Part shown: positions 7,602-13,627 of the stretch, piece after piece
Position numbering within the stretch: the stretch's first letter is position 1
Layout of the letters: each line of letters starts with the position of its first letter
DNA from: Piscirickettsiaceae bacterium
GTDB lineage: Bacteria > Pseudomonadota > Gammaproteobacteria > Thiomicrospirales > Thiomicrospiraceae
DNA: 16,024 nt
Assembly: GCA_027019045.1 (NCBI GenBank)
Contig: JALUXI010000101.1
Location: 1 to 16,024 of the forward strand
Reading direction: 5' to 3'
Made by a program: the position numbers and the translations under genes
The notes under the pieces: generated by a model
Databases searched by the model: none
What the model was told of the DNA's origin: nothing
Seen by the model: the letters and a program-made list of their open reading frames with translations, nothing else

Positions 7602-8201
7602 GTGTTTGATTACCTCAATAGTGCGTTGATTCAGAGTCAGTTTAAAAGGGAAGAGGCAGAAAATTTAATTAATGATGTCATTTTGCCTGTCACTTATGCC
7701 ATTTATGAATTGCCCGATGTTGAACATTATTTTGAAGATGAAGTGAGTTTGAAAAATCATCGTCTGCTGGTGTCTCGCTTTGCATTGACGATTTATTTCT
7801 TTCCCGATGAGGCGGAAAATGTTTTTTATAGGATGCAGGATAAGCATGCTCAGGAAGCAGTGCCTAAGTCTTTACTGTTGCCCATGTTTACCCAGTTTTT
7901 TCAAAGTTTTTCGCAATGGTTGGAAGAATCCTCTTCTGCAAATGAGGAGCAGAAATCTAAAGTTCAAACGGTTTTAAAGCGCATGGACAATCAGTTAGAG
8001 GCAACTTATCCAGATGATGTTGAACCGTCTAAGGAGAAAGAAGATGAGCCATCAGAAGAGGCTGCGTTAAATGATGATGAATTTTTGTTTACAGAAAATG
8101 CACCTGTAGATGAGGCGATCAATCAGATGCATAATATCACCCATCAGCAAGCGGCGGTGCACAAGCTTATATGCAATCACACCCGATGGATGAGGATGTG
8201 A
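7602..8201 (+). CDS. Acidic helical protein of unknown function, possibly the first half of a frameshifted gene
   Basis: Reading from GTG 7602 gives 199 residues; the frame is open back to TTG 7494, but the extra N-terminal stretch is hydrophobic and unconvincing. I do not recognise a family. The first 115 or so residues look mainly helical with aromatic patches (TIYFFPDEAENVFYRM, FTQFFQSFSQWLEE). After that comes a highly acidic, disordered-looking tail with DDEFLF. The last 14 residues (VHKLICNHTRWMRM) are basic and out of character, and they begin where the next ORF becomes open in another frame. This suggests that a base was lost near 8135-8170 and that the true protein continues into 8171-8620. 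It is divergent from the che operon, so a role with that system is plausible but unproven. No catalytic motif is seen. Confidence 0.6.
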   Translation: MFDYLNSALIQSQFKREEAENLINDVILPVTYAIYELPDVEHYFEDEVSLKNHRLLVSRFALTIYFFPDEAENVFYRMQDKHAQEAVPKSLLLPMFTQFFQSFSQWLEESSSANEEQKSKVQTVLKRMDNQLEATYPDDVEPSKEKEDEPSEEAALNDDEFLFTENAPVDEAINQMHNITHQQAAVHKLICNHTRWMRM

Positions 8202-8620
8202 TTTTGGAGTTAAAAGAAGAGTTGAAAGAGTTGGCAGATCTATTTTTTGAGCATCCGCAGTTCGATGTGGCGTTTGCAAAAATATTTGCTCAAAAACTGC
8301 AGTATTTAGCCAATCTTTTATATGACTCCATGGAGTTTGAAAATATTGGTGCGAGTTTAATTAAGTTGAATGATATGTTGTCCGCCGCGGAAGAGGCTGA
8401 TGAGCTTTCGCCTGAAACATTGCAGATGGTGCATGATCTACTTGAGCAGTTGATTAAAGATTTAACGGCTTGGGTGTATCATATTTTTATTGATGAAGAT
8501 GCAGTTGATATTCACTATTTGGATGCAGCACTGTTTGCTTCTATTGCTCAAATAGAGATGATGTTGCAGGCGGAGTCATCAAGTGATGAAGTTGAAGGCG
8601 AAGACGATTTTATGTTTTAG
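8171..8620 (+). CDS. Acidic helical protein of unknown function, overlapping the preceding ORF by 31 bases
   Basis: The frame encodes 149 residues from ATG 8171. It is acidic and predicted mostly helical, with ELKEELKELADLFFEHPQF near the start, a central SPETLQMVHDLLEQLIKDL helix, and a distinctive WVYHIFIDEDAVDIHYLDA stretch, ending in an acidic tail with EDDFMF. I do not recognise the family; no HPt histidine motif or receiver aspartate set is evident. There is no Shine-Dalgarno before ATG 8171 or ATG 8186. The frame is open upstream to 8135, so either translation is coupled to the preceding ORF or both are one gene broken by a -1-type shift. It is followed by a strong terminator at 8660. 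Confidence 0.6.
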   Translation: MQSHPMDEDVILELKEELKELADLFFEHPQFDVAFAKIFAQKLQYLANLLYDSMEFENIGASLIKLNDMLSAAEEADELSPETLQMVHDLLEQLIKDLTAWVYHIFIDEDAVDIHYLDAALFASIAQIEMMLQAESSSDEVEGEDDFMF

Positions 8621-8659
8621 CAGAATCCGGTGTCAGCTATTTTGATTGAATCAATTTAA

Positions 8660-8689
8660 AAAAATGCCAGCGTTAATGCTGGCATTTTT
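8660..8689. terminator. Bidirectional rho-independent terminator
   Basis: A perfect 12-bp stem (AAAAATGCCAGC / GCTGGCATTTTT) with a six-base loop GTTAAT. The A-run and T-run at the two ends give a U-tract on either strand. It lies between two convergent genes (ending at 8620 on plus and 8702 on minus) and should stop transcription from both sides. Confidence 0.9.
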
Positions 8690-8701
8690 ATGAAAGACCT
8701 T

Positions 8702-9118
8702 TTATTGAGCAGGCCGCTGTGGTGGGGCTGGAGGCGGTGGTGGCATATAGCCTGGCGGTGGACCATAAGCTCCTGCGGGTGGAGGAGGTGGTGATGCGTA
8801 CCCAGGAGGAGGACCATATGCAGGAGGCGGTGGCATATAGCCAGGAGGGGGGCCATACCCAGGAGGAGGTGGGGGATAACCATAGCCGTAAGCAGGTGGT
8901 GGCGGTGGAGGAGGGTAATACCCTGGAGGTGGACCATAGTAATGGTCATTATTATCATCCCAGTTATCTGACATTTCTTTCATCCAGTACATGGGTGTCC
9001 ATTCTGGCCAATCGTTATCGTCGTATGGATCGTCATTCCACCCACAGCAACTCGCTTGTACTTGGCTAGCACCAAGCATTAGCGCACCTGCTGCAAAAAG
9101 TGTGATCAATCTTTTCAT
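8702..9118 (-). CDS. Small secreted Pro/Tyr/Gly-rich protein, sulfur-globule-protein-like
   Basis: The 138-residue product starts with a clear Sec signal peptide (Lys-Arg, then a hydrophobic core) and a likely cleavage after A22 (VQA-S). The mature N-terminus is short, acidic and aromatic: a Cys pair at 24-25, Asp-rich stretches and WPEWTPMYWMKEM at 37-49. From about 60 to the end it is low-complexity, with four GPPPGY units separated by runs of Pro, Tyr and Ala. Composition and plan recall the exported coat proteins of periplasmic sulfur globules in sulfur oxidisers, but this is a resemblance by eye. A generic exported proline-rich cell-envelope protein is the alternative. AAGGAG precedes the ATG by eight bases. 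It is a single-gene unit, convergent with the acidic ORFs, with its own promoter and a palindrome near the expected transcript start. Confidence 0.75.
   Translation of the reverse strand: MKRLITLFAAGALMLGASQVQASCCGWNDDPYDDNDWPEWTPMYWMKEMSDNWDDNNDHYYGPPPGYYPPPPPPPAYGYGYPPPPPGYGPPPGYMPPPPAYGPPPGYASPPPPPAGAYGPPPGYMPPPPPAPPQRPAQ
8712..8940 (-). repeat. Degenerate GPPPGY/poly-Pro coding repeats
   Basis: The 3' half of the secreted-protein gene is a degenerate, GGT/GGA/GGC-rich tandem array on the plus strand, encoding four GPPPGY motifs (starting at residues 62, 89, 102 and 119) between runs of up to seven prolines. Such arrays vary in copy number by slippage. They also create a long open reading frame on the opposite strand that should not be taken for a gene. 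Confidence 0.7.
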
Positions 9119-9138
9119 GTGTATACTCCTTTAAGCTT

Positions 9139-9156
9139 TGTGTGCTATGTCACACA
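9139..9156. promoter_or_regulatory. CRP/FNR-like palindromic operator before the secreted-protein gene
   Basis: TGTGTG-CTATGT-CACACA has perfect 6-bp arms. Read as TGTGT-N6-TCACA it differs by one base from the CRP/Vfr consensus TGTGA-N6-TCACA. It lies just downstream of the -10 box at 9162-9167, on the predicted transcript start of the minus-strand gene, a position more typical of repression than activation. Which regulator binds cannot be told. Confidence 0.45.
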
Positions 9157-9161
9157 ATTTC

Positions 9162-9167
9162 ATTATA
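9162..9167 (-). promoter_or_regulatory. -10 box of the secreted-protein gene
   Basis: A perfect TATAAT on the minus strand, about 45 bases before the ATG at 9118. The region 16-18 bases further up is AT-rich without a good -35 hexamer. Transcription would start near 9155, inside the palindrome at 9139-9156. Confidence 0.45.
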
Positions 9168-9335
9168 AAGAGCTTGTTTTGAATAAAATAATCAAAAATA
9201 TTTGTGGTCTTGATTAGTGGAGTTTATTAGAGGGTACTGGAAAAACACAGGGACAGGTTTTGAAGTATTATGGTGGCGATGGGAATTGGTCAGTTTTAAA
9301 GTGGTGGTAGAAACACCGCAGAAACAGGGTTGATT

Positions 9336-9344
9336 TGTTAGAAT
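9336..9344 (+). promoter_or_regulatory. Extended -10 promoter of ppiC
   Basis: TGTTAGAAT has the TGn extension and a one-mismatch -10 hexamer. Transcription would begin near 9351, giving a leader of about 24 bases with an AGGAG ribosome site at 9362-9366. No clear -35 box is seen, which is usual for extended -10 promoters. Confidence 0.4.
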
Positions 9345-9374
9345 TGTGGCGGAAAAACAATAGGAGTATAAAAA

Positions 9375-9656
9375 ATGGCATTAGCAACCGCAAGACATAT
9401 TTTGGTGGACAGTGAAGAGCAGTGTTTGGATTTGAAAAAGCAGATTGAGGAAGGAGCGGATTTTGCAGCGTTGGCAAAAGCGTATTCGCAATGTCCCTCT
9501 GCGCGTTCAGGTGGGGATTTGGGGCAATTTGGGCCTGGGATGATGGTGCCTGAGTTTGATAAAGTCTGTTTTTCTGCGCCTGTGGGAGAGGTGCAAGGGC
9601 CTGTGAAGACCGCTTTTGGCTATCACTTGGTGGAAGTGACGGATCGCACTGAGTAA
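9375..9656 (+). CDS. ppiC: PpiC-type parvulin peptidyl-prolyl cis-trans isomerase
   Basis: At 93 residues it matches the length of E. coli PpiC, a cytoplasmic single-domain parvulin that speeds cis-trans isomerisation of peptide bonds before proline. The active-site residues expected of parvulins are present: H8 in ARHILV, C40 in YSQCPS, M57 and F61 in GMMVPEFDKV, and F81/H84 in AFGYHLVEV. The SGGDLG loop is at 45-50. There is no signal peptide or SurA/PpiD-type chaperone region. AGGAG lies eight bases before the ATG. It is a single-gene unit with its own terminator and is convergent with the exonuclease gene. Confidence 0.95.
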   Translation: MALATARHILVDSEEQCLDLKKQIEEGADFAALAKAYSQCPSARSGGDLGQFGPGMMVPEFDKVCFSAPVGEVQGPVKTAFGYHLVEVTDRTE

Positions 9657-9684
9657 ATTTTTTTAATCCTCTTGCGATTATATT

Positions 9685-9710
9685 AAGCCTGCTTTTTAGC
9701 AGGCTTTTTT
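9685..9710 (+). terminator. Rho-independent terminator of ppiC
   Basis: A perfect 9-bp stem (AAGCCTGCT / AGCAGGCTT) with a TTTT loop is followed by a T-run, 29 bases after the ppiC stop. On the opposite strand the U-tract is poor, so it probably acts mainly for ppiC, though it may help end the minus-strand exonuclease transcript. Confidence 0.85.
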
Positions 9711-9723
9711 GTGGATTGTGCTT

Positions 9724-10593
9724 TTATTGTGCTCGGATTGAGAAGGTGTCGGTGGCTTTGAGTTTGGTGAGGTTAGGGTTGGGCGTTTGGTGGTCGAGCA
9801 GCCAAGCGAGCTCGGCTTCTTGTTCCGCCGCGGGAATCACTTTTTGCCAGACTTTTTCGCTATTATTCCAACGATAACCGCGTTTTTTGAGGTTATCTTT
9901 GACATCAAATGGTGCTCCCGTGGCTTTTACCATCACTTTGGCTTGGCGGACATTTTGTAATAAAAAATGGAAGGCGGGGAGCTGCTGTTCTGAGATGGGT
10001 TGAGCCAGTAGGTGGGTCAGTGCTTGAACATCATCTAATGCACGATGGGCATCGTAGAAAAATTTGCCGACTTTCCAACAGAGAAATTCTTGACTGCGAG
10101 AGCTGACTTTGGCGAGATGAAACCAGTCAATCTGACTGGCGGAGCAACCCCAAACTTTTTCAATAAAAATGGGGTGGTAGCGCTCGAGGATAGGGCGGTC
10201 AAAGCCCGCATTGTGGGCGACAAAGAGGTCGACATCTGCCAATTCTTGTTCAACTTGCTCCCAAGGAATATGATGACCTTGAACATCTGCGAGGGTGAGT
10301 CCGGTCACTTGGGTAACTTCTTCTGAGATGCCGCCTTCGGGTTCGTTTAAAAAGTCTTGGGCAGAAAGGATCTGGTAGAAGTTGCCTGCTGAATCGAATT
10401 CAACAATCTGATAGCCCAGCTCAATGATTTCACAATTTTCTGTGTCAAGCCCTGTGGTTTCGGTATCGATAATGCAGGCCTTAAACAGTTTAGCTGGTTG
10501 TTGGGTGTGATAGTGGGTAAGAGGCTTGAAGCGCTGGAGGACTTGGTAGTCTCCACTGGCTTCAAGTGCTTGTTTGCAGGCGTCTAAATTCAT
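9724..10593 (-). CDS. DnaQ-like DEDDh 3'-5' exonuclease
   Basis: The 289-residue protein has an RNase T/DnaQ-fold nuclease domain at about 37-200. The five catalytic residues of the DEDDh class are visible: D43 and E45 in IIDTETTGLD, D132 in HNAGFDRP, and H183 and D188 in DAHRALDDVQAL. Such enzymes remove nucleotides from DNA or RNA 3' ends with two metal ions. Residues 1-36 are a short N-terminal extension. Residues 218-268 form a small extra module with LKKRGYRWNNSEKVWQK at 235-251, seen on other free-standing DnaQ-like proteins and possibly a nucleic-acid-binding piece (inference). It is longer than, and distinct from, the replicative epsilon subunit. It lies 61 bases after the ATPase gene on the same strand. 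A GGAA site precedes the ATG. Confidence 0.88.
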   Translation of the reverse strand: MNLDACKQALEASGDYQVLQRFKPLTHYHTQQPAKLFKACIIDTETTGLDTENCEIIELGYQIVEFDSAGNFYQILSAQDFLNEPEGGISEEVTQVTGLTLADVQGHHIPWEQVEQELADVDLFVAHNAGFDRPILERYHPIFIEKVWGCSASQIDWFHLAKVSSRSQEFLCWKVGKFFYDAHRALDDVQALTHLLAQPISEQQLPAFHFLLQNVRQAKVMVKATGAPFDVKDNLKKRGYRWNNSEKVWQKVIPAAEQEAELAWLLDHQTPNPNLTKLKATDTFSIRAQ

Positions 10594-10654
10594 CTTTGTT
10601 CCGTTATATGTCCATAAAAACGCTATTTTACAGTTTCCTCAACAGTAGGTGCAT

Positions 10655-13321
10655 TTAAACGGAAATGCCGCGTTTTCTCATCACATGGTAGGTGGCCATT
10701 TTAACGGTATCGTTAAAGAGGAACCAGACAAAAGCATAGAGCCAAGTCCACCCAGCAAATTCCCAGCTAATCGGGGTAATCATGAAGCCATAGACTGCAA
10801 TAAATGTTGCCGCCAATGCAGAAAGTAGGCTTGCCCAGAAAAGGGGGGCAGAAGGCAAGGGGGCTTTAAAGAACCAGTCGGTTTGGCGGGTGGAGAAGAG
10901 GGTGAGGTGACCTGCGACGACCAGTTTTAAGAAAATAATCGTTTGAATCACATCTTGGGCAAACCCCATCTTTTCCAAAATAAAGAAAATCAAGAAGGAG
11001 GAGATAACGCCTGCCACGCCTAAGATCGTAGAGATGCTCAGGAGTTCGCCCATATGCCAGCGCACGGGCTCTTTGGGAAGTCGGGTATTGTCATAGGCGA
11101 TGGTGAGAATGGGCAGGTCATTGAGTAGCGCCAACATAATAATCATAATTGCGGTGACGGGATAGAAGTTAAAGACAATAATGGAGAGTCCCATAAAGAG
11201 GATGACACGGATGGTTTCGGCAATGCGGTAGATGGCATAGGATTTCATTCGCTCAAAGGTGATGCGAGCTTGTTGAATGGCATCGTTAATCACGCCGATT
11301 CCAGGTGCGGTAAGGATGATGTCGGCGGCAGCACGCGCAGCATCGGTTGCATTGGGCACAGCAATCCCGCAATCGGCTTTTTTCAAGGCGGGCGCATCAT
11401 TAACGCCATCGCCTGTCATGCCGACAATGTGTCCTGCTTTTTGCAAGGTGTGCACAATGTTGTATTTGTCTTCTGGCACCACTTCGGCAAAGATATCGAC
11501 CGATTCAATCATCTCTAGAATTGAAGATTCATGGGTGTGAAGCAGGGATTTGTCTAGGAAGGAGGTGTCGAACTCTCTTTCTAAATCATCAATGACCTTT
11601 TGTGCAAAATCATGAGCTGCATGCTTGTCTGCTTGACCTTCAAGGTGTTGATAGATTTTTTCAGTGAGTAGCTCTAAAAGGGATTTTAGGGTGCTTTCGG
11701 TGGCGCCTGAGAGCTGTTTGGCACGAATGGCTTGATGCGGAAAGCCTAGGATGCGGCCAATTTCTCGTGCAATTGCAAGGTTGTCCCCTGTGATCATTTT
11801 AGGATGGACGCCATGCGCTCGCATATTGTCGAGGACTTCTTTTGAGTCTTCGCGCGGCGGATCGTACATCGGGATGAGACCTAGGAATAGGTAGGGGTTT
11901 GGCTTATCGAGCGTGTTTAGAAGGTCATCTTTAGAGGGGTAAAGGGCGGTTTTGGCAATGGCGAGAGTGCGATAGCCTTTATGTGCCAGCTCTTCGACCT
12001 TTTGTTCAATTTCTTGTTGCTGTTCGGGGGTGAGCTGACTGAGTGAAAGGATGACTTGTGCAGCACCTTTGGTTACTGCTTGCCAACCTTGATCGGTTTG
12101 AATAATTGCTTCGGTGCGTTTGCGAACGGGGTCAAAGGGGATAAATTTGATTTGTTGTGCATGATCGACGACGGCATCGGGATAGTGTTTTGCGAGATAT
12201 TTGAAAATGGGTAGTTCAATGGGATCATTGTTTTCGGGTTTGGAGGCGAGAGAGGCGACCTCAAATAACTCTTTTTCGGTGGTGCCGTCAAAGGTGAGGG
12301 GGTTGGTGACGGTCATTTTATTTTGGGTGAGGGTACCCGTTTTGTCTAAACAGAAGACATCCACCCCCGCTAACTCTTCAATGGCAACGAGTTTACTGAC
12401 AATAGCTTGTTTGCGGGCAAGGTTCATTGCCCCGACGGCCATGGTGACGGATAGGACGGCGGGGAGTGCCACAGGGATAGCGGCAACTGTCAGTACAAGC
12501 GCAAAGCGGATGATTTCCATCATGTCTTCATGGCGCTGGTAGGCGACGATTAGGATGACGGCAATGACGGCTAGGGTGACATAGATGAGGAAGTTCCCGA
12601 TTTGCACGACCATTTTTTGGAAATGACTGACTTCGTGCAGTTCAGCATTGGCCACGAGCTCAACCACTTTATGGAAGTTGGTGTGGATGCCGGTATTGAC
12701 GACCACAGCAAGCATTTCGCCCTGTTTGACAATGGTGTTGGCATAGGCCACATCGCCTACTTTTTTATTGACGGGGAGCGATTCACCGGTGAGGGCGGAT
12801 TCATCAATGGCAAGATAGTCGCCTTCCAATAGTTGCACATCGGCTGGGATGATATCGCCTATTTTGAGTTTGATAATATCGCCTGGGACGAGATCTTTAA
12901 ATGGGACTTCGATAAATTGGCCATGACGACGGGCAATAATACTGTTTTCGAGCTTTTGTTTGAGCGCCTTGAGGGCATTGAGTGCTTTATGCTCTTGCAT
13001 AAAGTCGAGAATGGCGTTCACCAATAACATCATCATTATGATGGTGAAGTCTTCCCATTTGTTAACGGCAGCAGACATGGCGGCTGCGGCTTCAATCATC
13101 CATGGAATGGGTCCCCAGAAACGACGGAAGATGCGATGCCAAAGCGGCTCTTCTTTTTCTTTGATTTCATTGTCACCAAAGAGTGTGCGGCGTTTTTCAA
13201 CTTCTTCGGTCATGAGGCCTTGTTGAGGATCGACTTGAAGGGCTTCTAAAGTGGAAGAAGTGGGGTGGTTTTTATAGTCGTCGGTCTTTTTTTGTAGGGC
13301 TTGCTGAAGGGCACTTGACAT
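10655..13321 (-). CDS. P3A-type plasma-membrane H+-transporting ATPase
   Basis: The product is 888 residues from ATG 13321, which has GGAG six bases upstream; a TTG at 13333 would overlap that site. P-type signatures: LTGES (actuator, about 177-181), the phosphorylated aspartate D326 in CLDKTGTLT, KGAA (about 418), MITGDN and TGDGVNDAP. The membrane segments match fungal/plant proton pumps, not metal or Ca pumps. An Asn stands at 102 in M2, M4 has PVALPAV, an Arg stands at 705 in M5 (ETIRVILF), and D735 in M6 (ALLNDLPILTIAYDN) is the expected proton-binding carboxylate. It should expel H+ from the cytoplasm using ATP, raising membrane potential or cytoplasmic pH. The long C-terminal autoinhibitory domain of plant enzymes is missing. 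An acidic, Lys-containing insertion of about 75 residues (531-608) precedes the VPEDKY motif. A long palindrome lies just upstream. Confidence 0.92.
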   Translation of the reverse strand: MSSALQQALQKKTDDYKNHPTSSTLEALQVDPQQGLMTEEVEKRRTLFGDNEIKEKEEPLWHRIFRRFWGPIPWMIEAAAAMSAAVNKWEDFTIIMMMLLVNAILDFMQEHKALNALKALKQKLENSIIARRHGQFIEVPFKDLVPGDIIKLKIGDIIPADVQLLEGDYLAIDESALTGESLPVNKKVGDVAYANTIVKQGEMLAVVVNTGIHTNFHKVVELVANAELHEVSHFQKMVVQIGNFLIYVTLAVIAVILIVAYQRHEDMMEIIRFALVLTVAAIPVALPAVLSVTMAVGAMNLARKQAIVSKLVAIEELAGVDVFCLDKTGTLTQNKMTVTNPLTFDGTTEKELFEVASLASKPENNDPIELPIFKYLAKHYPDAVVDHAQQIKFIPFDPVRKRTEAIIQTDQGWQAVTKGAAQVILSLSQLTPEQQQEIEQKVEELAHKGYRTLAIAKTALYPSKDDLLNTLDKPNPYLFLGLIPMYDPPREDSKEVLDNMRAHGVHPKMITGDNLAIAREIGRILGFPHQAIRAKQLSGATESTLKSLLELLTEKIYQHLEGQADKHAAHDFAQKVIDDLEREFDTSFLDKSLLHTHESSILEMIESVDIFAEVVPEDKYNIVHTLQKAGHIVGMTGDGVNDAPALKKADCGIAVPNATDAARAAADIILTAPGIGVINDAIQQARITFERMKSYAIYRIAETIRVILFMGLSIIVFNFYPVTAIMIIMLALLNDLPILTIAYDNTRLPKEPVRWHMGELLSISTILGVAGVISSFLIFFILEKMGFAQDVIQTIIFLKLVVAGHLTLFSTRQTDWFFKAPLPSAPLFWASLLSALAATFIAVYGFMITPISWEFAGWTWLYAFVWFLFNDTVKMATYHVMRKRGISV

Positions 13322-13327
13322 GATCGT

Positions 13328-13331
13328 CTCC
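13328..13331 (-). promoter_or_regulatory. Ribosome binding site that sets the ATPase start at 13321
   Basis: GGAG is six bases before ATG 13321 on the minus strand. The alternative TTG at 13333 would put the first codon next to the same GGAG and leave no site of its own, so the ATG is preferred. Confidence 0.65.
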
Positions 13332-13344
13332 AAGGTAAGATTGA

Positions 13345-13508
13345 TAGAGAGCTTTGCACGAGATGGCTACATGGATAAAAAAGGCTAAAATTCCTCGACT
13401 CTTCGTTGAAAAACTTGGAAATAGCTGGCTATTTCCTGCGTTTTCCGCCTTGATTCGAGAAATTTTATCTCTTTTTTCTCTTGCGCCCCACTCATGCAAA
13501 GCTCTCTA
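13345..13508. repeat. 164-bp centred imperfect palindrome (MITE-like or long mRNA hairpin)
   Basis: The two 82-base halves are inverted copies that align without a single gap, 57 of 82 positions identical by hand count. The ends are a perfect 14-bp inverted repeat (TAGAGAGCTTTGCA / TGCAAAGCTCTCTA). The centre is GGAAATAGC-TG-GCTATTTCC at 13417-13436. In between, TAAAATT, CTCGA and GAAAA blocks are conserved on both arms. It fills most of the 306-base gene-free stretch 13322-13627 between the ATPase and DUF5666 genes. The plan fits a miniature inverted-repeat element or an intergenic palindrome family. If the ATPase promoter lies upstream, the element would be in its leader. No target-site duplication is evident. 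Confidence 0.75.
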
Positions 13509-13536
13509 ATATTTTAATCTTAAGGCGGGACTGGGG

Positions 13537-13563
13537 ATTTTACAAGCGAAGCTTTTGTGTTAA
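13537..13563 (-). promoter_or_regulatory. Weak candidate promoter for the ATPase gene
   Basis: On the minus strand TTAACA (13558-13563, one mismatch to TTGACA) and TAAAAT (13537-13542, one mismatch to TATAAT) are separated by 15 bases, shorter than the ideal 17. If used, transcription would start near 13530 and the leader would contain the whole 164-bp palindrome. An AT-rich imperfect hairpin overlaps it at 13561-13584. The evidence is weak. Confidence 0.25.
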
Positions 13564-13627
13564 ATCACTTTTTAAAAAGATTTAGTGTAACGACTCATAT
13601 TTCAGGAGTGAGCTGAGTAGTTGCGAT

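Noticed and set aside
8135..8201. Programmed -1 ribosomal frameshift between the acidic ORFs
   Set aside because: No X-XXY-YYZ slippery heptamer or clear downstream stem is visible; a simple base loss or coupled translation explains the overlap better.
8719..9069. A 116-codon plus-strand ORF opposite the secreted-protein gene
   Set aside because: It is the mirror of the proline/glycine repeat array; the opposite strand has a signal peptide, ribosome site and -10 box, this one has none.
13561..13584. AT-rich hairpin as terminator of the DUF5666 gene
   Set aside because: The stem is almost all A/T with a bulge and there is no GC-rich core followed by a U-run, so it is not a convincing terminator.
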